This document shows positions 1 to 8,800 of a DNA stretch of 64,000 nt, in pieces. The position numbers were made by a program, and so were the translations under genes. This DNA comes from an uncultured Christensenella sp. (lineage in GTDB: Bacteria > Bacillota > Clostridia > Christensenellales > Pumilibacteraceae): positions 65,911-129,910 of the forward strand of contig CAJUGC010000006.1 of the NCBI GenBank assembly GCA_910585955.1, read 5' to 3'. How positions within the stretch are numbered: position 1 is the first letter of the stretch; every line of letters starts with the position of its first letter. A model generated the notes under the pieces. That model was not told where the DNA came from, ran no database searches, and saw nothing but the letters and a program-made list of their open reading frames with translations.

Positions 1-15
1 TTCGTATACTTCCGC

Positions 16-339
16 TTAATGTAACAGGGCATAGCGCAAAATAAAAGCTACGCTCGAGAATGCGACAAAGACGATATCGAATGCAAGAAGCGCGCGTCGG
101 CTTTTGAGTATTCGCAAGTGGGCGACGCCGAGCACGAACGGCAATCCGAGAGGAAAGAGAGGGTGCATGGAAAACGCGCCCGAAATATCTCCCGTCAAAA
201 ACATAAGGTGGGCTCTCGTCATTCCGCAAAAAGGACAGCTTATGCCTGTAAGCCATCGTATCGGACAGCCGATTATAAGCGCGTATGCGAGGACGACGGC
301 AATGCGAACGACGTGTGAGCGAAGCGACTTTAATATCAA
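16..339 (-). CDS. DUF2752-like small membrane protein
   Basis: About 107 aa with a hydrophobic N-terminal half, the motif CPFCGMTRAH and two further hydrophobic stretches. The Cys-Pro-x-Cys-Gly-x-Thr-Arg signature is typical of DUF2752 membrane proteins, whose biochemical role is unknown. I chose a TTG start at 339 because it overlaps the stop codon of the upstream TM2 gene, as expected for translational coupling; the frame stays open upstream but there lies inside the TM2 gene. TM2 and DUF2752 proteins are often adjacent in Firmicutes, so the pair is probably one two-gene operon. No enzymatic function can be assigned. Confidence 0.7.
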   Translation of the reverse strand: MILKSLRSHVVRIAVVLAYALIIGCPIRWLTGISCPFCGMTRAHLMFLTGDISGAFSMHPLFPLGLPFVLGVAHLRILKSRRALLAFDIVFVAFSSVAFILRYALLH

Positions 340-674
340 AGTTGGAGCATCAAGTTGTTGAAGTTCTTTTCCTTGGCTTTTTTGTAGCTGATGAAAATGT
401 CGATGATCGGCCACAGTCCGCAGGTGAGCCAACCGAGCAAAAGCTTTCCTACGCCGAGACCGATATCGCCTATCATAAATCGGTCTACGCCCAAGCCGCC
501 GAGAAAAATCGAGAACAACAGGATGTGCGTCGGATTGTGCAGAGCCGTGCACATAATTGCGTCCGCTTTTTCGTCCGATACTTCACGCAAGCGGTTTTTG
601 AGCATCATGGCTTTTTCCGCAGGGATCTTGTCCCGGACGACGTTCATTATTTGATTGATGTTTTCTTCTTTCAT
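336..674 (-). CDS. TM2 domain-containing protein
   Basis: 112 aa. The C-terminal half has the TM2 pattern: a first membrane helix (HILLFSIFLGGLGVDRF), a short polar turn with GDIGLGVGKLLLGWLTCG, and a second helix ending WPIIDIFI. The N-terminal ~45 residues are charged and probably cytoplasmic. TM2 proteins are small two-helix membrane proteins of unknown biochemical function. A GGAGG site precedes the ATG at 674. The gene runs away from the XRE regulator, and the ~195 bp between the two carry three CATTTTGTA words, so the pair may be controlled by that regulator. The stop overlaps the start of the DUF2752 gene. Confidence 0.82.
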   Translation of the reverse strand: MKEENINQIMNVVRDKIPAEKAMMLKNRLREVSDEKADAIMCTALHNPTHILLFSIFLGGLGVDRFMIGDIGLGVGKLLLGWLTCGLWPIIDIFISYKKAKEKNFNNLMLQL

Positions 675-737
675 GTGATTGACCTCCGAATAGTTTCAAA
701 ATGATTGAAATTCGATATAATTGCAACAAAATTCATT

Positions 738-819
738 CATTTTGTACTATTTTAATATATGAGCGCGAAAAAGTCAACCATTTTGTAGCTTTTTAATTAT
801 AGAACGTCACCATTTTGTA
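738..819. promoter_or_regulatory. Three CATTTTGTA words, likely operator array
   Basis: CATTTTGTA occurs at 738-746, 779-787 and 811-819, the last two as CCATTTTGTA. All have the same orientation and lie between the divergent TM2 and XRE genes. The third copy runs into a TATAAT (818-823) that could be the -10 of the XRE gene, a good position for autorepression. A partial inverse form (CAAAATG) lies near 696. Binding by the adjacent XRE protein is inference from context. Confidence 0.45.
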
Positions 820-869
820 TAATAATAAAAAAGCCGAGGGACAAGAACTACGGCATAAAGGGCGACGTT

Positions 870-1193
870 ATGTTCAGATTGAAAGAGATAAGGACGGAAT
901 GCGGAATCAAGCGCAGTAAAATGGCGGCGGATTTAAAGATAAATGCGGGAACCGTTGCCAATTACGAAAACGAAATCAGGCAAGCTCCGTATGAATATCT
1001 GATAAAGTTTGCCGATTATTTCGACGTAAGCATAGACTATCTGTTGGGGCGCGGTGAAGAAGAAAAACCTCTTCGCCCCGAAAGCGCGATGACGGGCGAA
1101 GAGGCAAAGCTTCTTGCGGATTTTCGCTTGCTCGACAGGTTGGGCAAAAGCCGCGTGTGCGAATACGTCGAACTGTGGAAAGAGAAAGAATAA
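870..1193 (+). CDS. XRE-family HTH transcriptional regulator
   Basis: 107 aa. Residues ~3-60 form a Cro/CI-type helix-turn-helix (RLKEIRTECGIKRSKMAADL, then NAGTVANYENEIRQAP) ending in the usual DYFDVSIDYLLGR segment. The ~45-residue tail is acidic and helical and probably mediates dimerisation. An AAAGGGCG ribosome site lies upstream of the ATG. The protein is expected to be a cytoplasmic DNA-binding repressor. The repeated CATTTTGTA words directly upstream make autoregulation and control of the divergent TM2 operon likely. The specific target is not known. Confidence 0.88.
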   Translation: MFRLKEIRTECGIKRSKMAADLKINAGTVANYENEIRQAPYEYLIKFADYFDVSIDYLLGRGEEEKPLRPESAMTGEEAKLLADFRLLDRLGKSRVCEYVELWKEKE

Positions 1194-1213
1194 AACGGTA
1201 TATGAAATAAATC

Positions 1214-1321
1214 GTGAAACGTACGGTTTATTATGCGGAGGGTTGTGCAAACATCGATTTATCCGAAGGAAACGACGGAGCGCGGGGACTTCCGGGAATG
1301 AATATAGGCTACATCAATTGA
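1214..1321 (+). CDS. Possible 35-aa small ORF
   Basis: A GTG-initiated frame of 35 codons lies between the XRE gene and the broken metalloprotease. Its codon use resembles neighbouring genes (ATA for Ile, GAC/GAA-rich) and it ends NIGYIN. There is no convincing ribosome site and no recognisable family. It could equally be the 3' remnant of a decayed gene. Confidence 0.2.
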   Translation: MKRTVYYAEGCANIDLSEGNDGARGLPGMNIGYIN

Positions 1322-1338
1322 CGTGAATGACCGAAAGA

Positions 1339-1364
1339 GGGAAGCGGCATTAAAACCGCTTCCC
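1339..1364 (+). terminator. Hairpin upstream of metalloprotease pseudogene
   Basis: A perfect 9-bp stem, GGGAAGCGG (1339-1347) with CCGCTTCCC (1356-1364), has an 8-nt loop. No U-run follows, so it may be a leader structure or mRNA-stabilising hairpin rather than an intrinsic terminator. Confidence 0.35.
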
Positions 1365-1396
1365 GAGTTCGGCGTCGCTTTCGAAGGAGATAGAAT

Positions 1397-3186
1397 ATGA
1401 AAATCAAAATGACGGCTGTAGTCGCTGCTATAGTTATCGGTTTGTTTTCGCTCTGCGCGTGTAATCCCGATTCGCCGCCGGAGCCTCGGAAAACCGAATA
1501 TACTTTGACGTATACAGTGGAAAACGGCGGAAAAATTTACGGTGCTTCCGTTCAGACTGTGGAAGAAGGCGGAGACGGCACGCTCGTCACCGCTTCGGCG
1601 GACGACGGCTACGGGTTTGTAAAATGGTCGGACGGACTCGAAGTAAATTCGAGAACAGATACGAATATTTCGGAAAGCAAAACCTACACCGCAATTTTCG
1701 AAAAGAGAATTTTGACTCTCAGTTATTCTGCGGCGAATGGCGGACGTATCGAGGGAGAAACAGAACAGTCGGTGGCATACGGCGGGGACAGCGCGACGGT
1801 AAGGGCTATAGCGGAAGAAGGTTACGACTTTAAAATTGGTCTGACGGGAATCTTTATGCGGAACGTACCGATAAAAGCGTAAGGACGAATAAGACCGTAA
1901 CCGCATACTTCGAGGAATACACGAGGACTTTCGAGCTCGACTATAAGTTCGGAGAAATGCCGGAAGGAATCGATAAGCCGGATACCGTCACGCTTACTTA
2001 TGCGAACCTAAAAGAATATGAATTTCCCGTACCTACGCGCGAGCACTTTACGTTCGGCGGCTGGTATATAGGGGAGACTTGTCTTACGGATATAAACGGA
2101 AAGGCTATGGCAAGCGAAGATATAATAAGATTAAAAGAACAGCAAATTCATGCAAAGTGGACGGCGGACGAGACGTTTACTTATAAAATACTTTTGGTGT
2201 ATGTGACGCGCATAGACGCCGTTTTGCCTACACGAGACCGTGACGATACAATCCATGTGGACTATACGATGAGCGATAAGGAGCGCGAGTTTTGCGCTTT
2301 GACGACGGTGCGTCTGAAACAACATATGGACGAGATGTGCGACGGACTCGTAGATTTTCAAATAGACGAGTATTATACTACTGAGACTTCCGTAAAGGAG
2401 CATTTTTCTCAAAGTATGGTGTCCGGTAAGATTTCAAATTCCTTGTCTCCGCGTAAAATGCCGGAAGTAAAGGAGCTTGCGGCTACTTATGACAGCGCTA
2501 TGAGTGTTATTGCATTGAACGATTATGATTATTTATTATATAATGAAGCGGGAATTGCCGGAGCCAAATACGGTTGCGTATATTTTGATTCATTTTATCA
2601 AATATTGTCTCGTTTAAAATATAATCTTGACGACGTCATACAAATGCTGAAAGACGACAGAGATTATCGTCTTCCCGGACAGAAGTGTAATTTATTGGAG
2701 ACATATTGGTTTGAACTTTTTATTCACGAACTTGCGCATACAATCGAAATGAGGGTAAATTTATCCGACTATCATCATGCCGTTAGTTATGAGTTGCACT
2801 ATATCCAACAAAAACAGGCTTTCGAAGCGAACAAATACTATTATCTCGGCGAAGCCATGGTGGACGGCGAAAAAGTCGGCGTGCCGTATGCTTTTTGGAA
2901 AGGCGATATTGCCACCGTGACGCTCCGTACTTCGTCGCAAGGTATGGGAAACGTAGGAATGCGCAGCGGTCATCTTAGTTACACATTTAATCCGAACGAC
3001 GGTAGTATGTCATGTGAGTTTCTTTTCGGAAGTGAGACCACATTAATAGCGTTTCCGATGAGAGCTAACCCCGACAAAGAGTTACGTTTTGTGCGTTGGT
3101 CGGACGGAGTGACTACTCCCGAGCGCACGGAGATCATAACGGGCGATCTCGACTTGACCGCAATATTCGAAGAAGTAACCGAGTAA
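1397..3186 (+). pseudogene. Secreted metallopeptidase lipoprotein with InlB-type repeats, frameshifted
   Basis: The first part (1397-1882) starts after GGAG with a lipoprotein-like signal (hydrophobic stretch ending SLCAC). It carries two ~65-aa divergent InlB/bacterial-repeat modules, the first with the motif GYGFVKWSDG. The second module loses frame at about 1829-1837: reading continues in the -1 frame as WSDGNLYAERTDK and stays open to 3186. That half contains a third repeat-like segment (FGGWYIGE), a putative zinc site HELAH (His codon at 2725), and a C-terminal repeat (RFVRWSDG). Homology of the repeats on both sides of the shift shows this was one ~595-aa extracellular lipoprotein. No classical slippery heptamer sits in the correct phase, so a one-base deletion (or sequencing error) is likelier than programmed frameshifting. 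The substrate is unknown. Confidence 0.75.
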
Positions 3187-3208
3187 AATAGAGCCATAAT
3201 AAAATTAC

Positions 3209-3250
3209 AGCCGATTCGTGATTTAATTTCACGAGTCAGCTCTATTTTCT
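3209..3250. terminator. Bidirectional terminator between convergent genes
   Basis: A 13-nt arm at 3209-3221 pairs with 3229-3241 (two mismatches or wobbles) around a 7-nt AT-rich loop. CTATTTT follows on the plus strand and TGTAATTTTATT on the minus strand. It sits exactly between the convergent metalloprotease and amidase genes. Confidence 0.65.
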
Positions 3251-4304
3251 AATACAGTCTCGGGCGGGGCGGAGCGGACAAAAGCGCGGATACGGTTTCG
3301 GGGTCGGCTATCCCCGTGACGGGCAAAGAGCGCTCTTGCTGAAAAGATCGCACGGCGTTTTCCGTATCGGCGCCGAAAATGCCGTCTATCGTCACCGGAT
3401 AGAGACGGGAAAGAAGTCGCCGCTGTAAAAGCGTGACGTGCGAGCCGCCGCTGCCCTCCGAAAGAGTTCCGCTCTCGTCTGCCGTCAGAAGCCGCCTGTA
3501 GGTTGCCGCGCCCGCAATCCCGTCGGGCTCGAGCCCGTTTAAAAGCTGGAAGTCGACGAGGGCGTTTCGCGTTCCCATGCCGAAAACTCCGTCGGGATAG
3601 ACGTCGAAGCCGTCGCTTGTAAGGAGATATTGCAAGAGCTTTACGGCATTGCCGCGTTCGCCTGCGCGCACCGTCCTGTAGGCGGAAATATCTCCGCGCT
3701 CTACATACGGCACGTCGAGATTGAGACAGGTGGCTTTCGCCGCGCTTTCCGCAACGGTGATGACGAAATCGGGGTCGAGCATGAGCGTAGCTTCGTAAAA
3801 GTTTGTCATGAATCCGGGTTCTACAAGGGCGGAAACGCAGTTGACCGAGCCGAGCACGCCTATATCGAGGTCTTGCAGAGAGTTCCCCTTAAGTCCGCTT
3901 TGCGAAAGCTCCAAAGCAATGTCCTCCGCGTAGGCGCGCGAAGCGTCCGGGTACGGGTTACGCGAGGAAAAGGCGGTCACGAAGCCGCTTATATCGGTAA
4001 AGACCGAGCCGCTTCCGTAAGCATTGTATCCGAACGTGACAAGGCGTGTCAGGCGGGCGGAGTTTATGCGCATGACGCGAGTCGAAATCGACGGGTCGGA
4101 GTCCTCGGGTTTTACGTCGTATACGTTGAAACCGACGCGCAGACAGGCTTCGAGAAAGCGTATTTTTGCGGCGCGGTTGAATTCGTTTTCGTGTATGGCT
4201 CGGTTTATGTACGGCATGACGGGCGTGCGTTTGCCGGGAGTGGGCGGGCTCATTCCGTGTTCGTCGTTGCCGCCTATGAGAAAGCTTGCGGGATTGTTGG
4301 GCAT
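3249..4304 (-). CDS. N-acetylmuramoyl-L-alanine amidase-like protein with two PG-binding domains
   Basis: 351 aa, preceded by AAGGAG. Residues 1-~200 resemble an Amidase_3-type zinc amidase: a His in GGNDEHG (about residue 16), a Glu in HENEFNRAAK, and SALVEPGFMTNFYEA matching the conserved Glu-Gly-Phe block near the domain end. The usual third metal ligand, the His of a SIHANA-like motif, is not seen; the region reads VTFGYNAYGSG. Residues ~205-270 and ~280-345 are two peptidoglycan-binding domains (PGVFG-type repeats DGVFGMGTRNALVDFQ and DGIFGADTENAVRSFQ). There is no clear signal peptide, so export may be non-classical or spore- or phage-like. It probably cleaves or binds cell-wall peptide stems, but activity should not be assumed. 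Confidence 0.75.
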   Translation of the reverse strand: MPNNPASFLIGGNDEHGMSPPTPGKRTPVMPYINRAIHENEFNRAAKIRFLEACLRVGFNVYDVKPEDSDPSISTRVMRINSARLTRLVTFGYNAYGSGSVFTDISGFVTAFSSRNPYPDASRAYAEDIALELSQSGLKGNSLQDLDIGVLGSVNCVSALVEPGFMTNFYEATLMLDPDFVITVAESAAKATCLNLDVPYVERGDISAYRTVRAGERGNAVKLLQYLLTSDGFDVYPDGVFGMGTRNALVDFQLLNGLEPDGIAGAATYRRLLTADESGTLSEGSGGSHVTLLQRRLLSRLYPVTIDGIFGADTENAVRSFQQERSLPVTGIADPETVSALLSAPPRPRLY

Positions 4305-4377
4305 AAATATCTCCTTGCCGTTCGCGCTTATAGGTCAACCGCCGAATTTTCGTTTGCGGAAAAATACACTTAAACGG

Positions 4378-4406
4378 TTGCTTGCGCGGACATTATATTG
4401 TATAAT
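4378..4406 (+). promoter_or_regulatory. SigA-type promoter of fabV
   Basis: TTGCTT (4378-4383), a 17-bp spacer, then TATAAT (4401-4406), 59 nt upstream of the fabV start codon. Confidence 0.6.
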
Positions 4407-4465
4407 ATATGCGAAGCTTCGGCGATATGACAAGGAGCGAAAACAAAAAAAGGAGACCGCTATTT

Positions 4466-5641
4466 ATGATAGTCGAACCTAAAGTAAGAGGATTTATTTG
4501 CACGACGGCGCACCCCGAGGGGCTTAAAGCCGCGGTAAAAGAGGACATAGATTTTGTGCGCGAGAGAGGGCGCGTCGACGCGGGCAAAAACGTGCTTGTC
4601 ATAGGCGCGTCCATGGGATACGGGCTTTCTGCGCGCATAGCGGCGGCTTTCGGCGGCGGCGCGGACACTTTGGGTGTAATATTCGACCGACCTCCCACGC
4701 AGAGCCGCACGGCTTCGGCAGGGTGGTACAACACGGCGGCTTTTGCGGAATTTGCCAAAGCCGAGAGCTTATATCATAAGACGATAAACGGCGACGCTTT
4801 TTCGGACGAAGTCAAACAAAAGGTCGTCGAAACGCTCAAAGCCGACGGCAAAGTTCTCGACAGCGTAATATATTCGGTAGCCGCGCCGCGCCGTACGCTT
4901 AAGGACGGCACGACGGTAAGCTCTGTTTTAAAGACGGTAGACAAGCCGTTCGCGAACAAGACTATCGACCTTCGCACGAAAGAGATAAGCGAGGTTTCCA
5001 TTTCGCCCGCCACCGACGAGGAAATAGCAAACACCGTAAAGGTTATGGGCGGCGAAGATTGGATAGAGTGGATGACTCTTTTGAAGAGCGAAGGGCTTTT
5101 GAAGGGCGGCGCAGTGACCGCCGCATTCTCGTACATAGGACCCGAAATGACTCACCCGATATATAAAGACGGTTCGATCGGCATGGCGAAAAAGGATCTC
5201 GCGCTCGCCGCCGAAAAGCTGAGAAGACTCGGGCTTCGCGCGTTCGTGTCGGTGAATAAGGCGCTCGTAACGCAGTCGAGCTCGGCGATTCCCATCGTGC
5301 CGCTGTATATTTCGTTGCTTTATAAGGTCATGAAAGCTCGGGGAACGCACGAGACGACGATAGGGCAAATGCAGAGGCTGTTCGGAGACAAGCGCCTTCA
5401 TTCGGGCGCGGTTACGGACGAGGAAGCGTTTATCCGCCTCGACGATCTCGAAATGGACGAGCCTACTCAAAACGAAGTAAAGCGATTGTGGGACATGGCG
5501 GGCAAAGCGCCGCTCGACGACATCGCCGACATAAAGGGCTACGACGACGACTTTTTGCGTCTTTTCGGCTTCGGCGTAAAGGGCGTAGACTATTCGGCGG
5601 ACGTAAACGTAGACGTGAAAATAGACGGTCTCGTGGAATAA
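4466..5641 (+). CDS. fabV: Trans-2-enoyl-CoA/ACP reductase (FabV family)
   Basis: 391 aa, close to the ~400 aa usual for FabV/TER. It reduces the 2,3 double bond of enoyl-ACP or enoyl-CoA with NADH in the cytoplasm, the last step of fatty-acid elongation or of butyrate-type chain formation. Visible features are the N-terminal IVEPKVRGFICTTAHP, the Rossmann segment VLVIGASMGYGLSARIA, and the active-site region FSYIGPEMTHPIYKDGSIG followed by a Lys (Tyr-x8-Lys signature). I chose the ATG at 4466, after AGGAG, over an upstream in-frame start because the N-terminus then matches the family. A TTGCTT-N17-TATAAT promoter and a strong terminator make it a single-gene unit. fabZ lies 19 kb away. Confidence 0.93.
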   Translation: MIVEPKVRGFICTTAHPEGLKAAVKEDIDFVRERGRVDAGKNVLVIGASMGYGLSARIAAAFGGGADTLGVIFDRPPTQSRTASAGWYNTAAFAEFAKAESLYHKTINGDAFSDEVKQKVVETLKADGKVLDSVIYSVAAPRRTLKDGTTVSSVLKTVDKPFANKTIDLRTKEISEVSISPATDEEIANTVKVMGGEDWIEWMTLLKSEGLLKGGAVTAAFSYIGPEMTHPIYKDGSIGMAKKDLALAAEKLRRLGLRAFVSVNKALVTQSSSAIPIVPLYISLLYKVMKARGTHETTIGQMQRLFGDKRLHSGAVTDEEAFIRLDDLEMDEPTQNEVKRLWDMAGKAPLDDIADIKGYDDDFLRLFGFGVKGVDYSADVNVDVKIDGLVE

Positions 5642-5670
5642 TAATCGCAAAACGCATTTGCGCGATAAAA

Positions 5671-5697
5671 AGCGGAGCAGACGACTCCGCTTTTTTG
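5671..5697 (+). terminator. Intrinsic terminator of fabV
   Basis: AGCGGAG (5671-5677) pairs with CTCCGCT (5685-5691) around a 7-nt loop and is followed by TTTTTTG. Confidence 0.88.
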
Positions 5698-5833
5698 TTT
5701 TGCGGCGCTTTGTGTTTTTCAATATAGGTCGTATACCTAAAGTTTAGGGCAAAAGTATTGTTTTTTTTCTGTTTTTGTTTTATCATAATTACAAATGGAC
5801 TTATTGAAAAATCGGGAGTGATCGGGAAAAATC

Positions 5834-8800
5834 ATGATAAACAATATACATAAAAACAGAGTCGACGCTTTCGGCGCGAAAAACAAGACGGTTTATCTGC
5901 TTCCCGACGGAAATTTCAAAATAACGGCGCAGTCTTTTCCGTGCGTAACTAAACTCGCAGGTTTGAACCCTGCGAGTCGCGAAGAAACGGAAACGATAAA
6001 AACTTTGTTGAAAACCGAGTTTCGAGGCGTTAAACCGAGAAGCGACGATAATACGGAAAACATTTTAGGCAGATTAAGTATGAGCTGCTATGTTTTACCG
6101 TACGGGACTTATTTATCCGACGCGCAAAGCTATGCCTCGGGATACGTCAGAAGCGGAAACATAACTTTGCTGTTTATACCCGTCGTTACGTTTAATTTCG
6201 CCCGCATATCGAAATTGGGAAGAATAACGAAAGCAGGCGTAAGGTTTAAAACCGATTCCGGGGACAACGCCGAATGTGTGATGCGCAGGTTCGACAGCGG
6301 TACGAGCGGAGCGGTAGTTTCGTATGACGACGACGGATATTTCGATTTGACTCCTATAATTTCGACTGCGGTCAAAGGCGACGTGGATTTATGTATCGAA
6401 AACGAAAATCCCGACGCTGTAAAATATTTTTCGAGCAATGACAGCGACGACGTAAACTCGCGCCCGATCTTGGAAGTGACGTATATTCCTTACGAATCGG
6501 CTTTGCTTGGGCAGCAATACTTTACGGCTTCGGCGGGGGAAATTTCTTGCGCCGTAGACATCTTGACGGGCGTTCCGTACATAAGCCGTCCGCTGTTGAG
6601 TTTGGGCGGGCTGAAAATGCCGCTTGCGTTGTCTTTGAACTATAACACGAAAAATTTAAGCGACGAGAGTATCGGAAGTTCGGGACTGCCTGTCGGGTGG
6701 GCTACGAATTACAGTCGGTTTTGTAAAGCGAGTACGTTTACCGCCGGCGACGGAAAAACCGAAAAATGTCATGTTTATATAGACGGGCAGGGCAAAAGGC
6801 ATATTTTCCGCCCGGCGCAAAACAGCTCGGTTTTGTGGGCGGACAGCTGCGGAACGGGACTTGTTTTGAAAGAAACGTCGGGCGGAACGGAGATTTCCGA
6901 CGAAAACGGAAATTTCATGTATTTCGATATACACGGAAGATTGAAAAAACTCGTAGGCAAAATGTCGAAAACGGCAACGGCCGAAACAAATATCGAATAT
7001 TCGGACGACAATTCGTCTCGTATTCGCACGATAACCGACGGCATGGGGCGCAGAGCGACCTTTTCTTACGGCGTAGCGTCTGTTACGGTGAGTTATAACG
7101 GTCTGGAAAAAGTAACTGTAAAAAAAGATTCGAACGGCTGTATTTTACAGATAATACGAAAAAGCGGCGGCGTGTCGGAAATCGATAATTTTACTTCGGC
7201 TTCGAGCGGGGAAATAACGGGTATGACCGCGGCAAACGGAGAAAAAATCGAGTTGGACTACGTCGATTCTCCGAGACTTTCCAAGCTCGTCACTCGGCAA
7301 AACGATAGGACGCAAATATTTTCCTACGGTTTCTTGCAGACGACGATCACCGACAATAAGGGCGTAACGCAAGTTTATAATTTCGACGAGGGCGGCGAAA
7401 TCGTAAACAGTTACGAAAAAAACGCAGACGATCAAAGCGGCATAAGTTTCGTAGACAGAGAGTCGTGCCAATACTATTCGGGGCGGCTTCTTACGGGCGT
7501 ATACAATACGTTCGTATTCGGAAGCATACCGGGGATTTTTCTCGAAAACGTGACCGAGCCGAGAACGATAGAGCCGAGCCAAAGCGTTACTTGTTATGAA
7601 GTGACGACCAAGGATTTCGCCGTTTTTGCCGCGCGCGCGGAAGTCGAAGGCGCGTATAAAGCGACCGAAAACGAGGAATCGAAAATAAGAATAGAGCTGT
7701 GGGATTCGCTTTCGCCCGCAAACAAATTGTGCGAGGCGGAGTTCGATCCGTTCGCAGACGGAGCGCAAATAGCCGCGAAGCCTTTTTTGGCGCTGTCGGA
7801 TAGGGCAATGGCGGCTCATGTTTTCAAATTGAAAATACGCATAGATTGCCGCGCGGCTGCCGTTCGGCTTTTCGGTTTGAGTATCGGACCGATGAACAGC
7901 GCTGTCGAAAGGGTATGCTGCGATAAAGATTTGGGCTACGGATCTTATCCCAACGTCGGAAACAATTATTTTATGAGCAAAAACGACGGCGTAAGTTTCG
8001 GCTCTGGCGTAAGCGTCGGCGGCGAGATCGTATTGCAGTCGGAGGACTATATCGCAAACGCAAAAAACTATCAGACCCGAAAGGGCGGTTCGTGGAATTT
8101 TTGGTACGACAGAAAGCGCAAAATGGTTGCGAATATCACAAACGCCGTCGTGAGTTTCCCGTCGGGGCGGACGTTCGACTTTTCGAAAGACAAATTGAGC
8201 GAAATATCCGTGGACAACGCCGCAAACGCAGTCGGCGTTCAAAAGACGTACGACACGTCGAGCGACTGTTATTTGACGGTTCATCAAAGAAGCTACAACG
8301 AGGCAATGGGCGAAAAGCACAGCTATTATTATTACGGTGACTGCTACAATTTGCTCAAGTCTCAAACCGAGCAAACCGTCGCCGAAAACACATATGATTC
8401 CGACGGCTATCTCACAAAAGAAAAGGTTGCGGAAAACGCAACGCCCGCGTATAGTATAACCTCTGAATATTCGTATTCCGATGATTTTCTTGTCCAAGAG
8501 AAAGATTGCCTTTTGTCGACTTCGTCCGCGACGAAGTACGGCTACGACTTGTTCGGCAACGTGACGAAAATCACGGCGCCGAACTCGTTTGCGACCGATT
8601 ATACTTTCGATACGTTCGGCGACAGGCTCGAAAAGGTGAGCGGGACAATAAGCGGCGTCGTCAACAAAAACGACATAACTTACGGCGGCGGCAAAGTGAC
8701 GAAGGTTTCGCACGGCGGCGTAAACTACGATTTCGGATATGACGAGCGCGGCAACATAAATTCCGTGAAGATAAACGACACGCTTTACTTGGGCAGAACG

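Noticed and set aside
1826..1842. Possible programmed -1 frameshift at the TTTAAAA stretch in the metalloprotease gene
   Set aside because: The bases are not in the X-XXY-YYZ phase needed for tandem slippage in the 0 frame and no clear downstream pseudoknot is visible; a one-base deletion explains it more simply.
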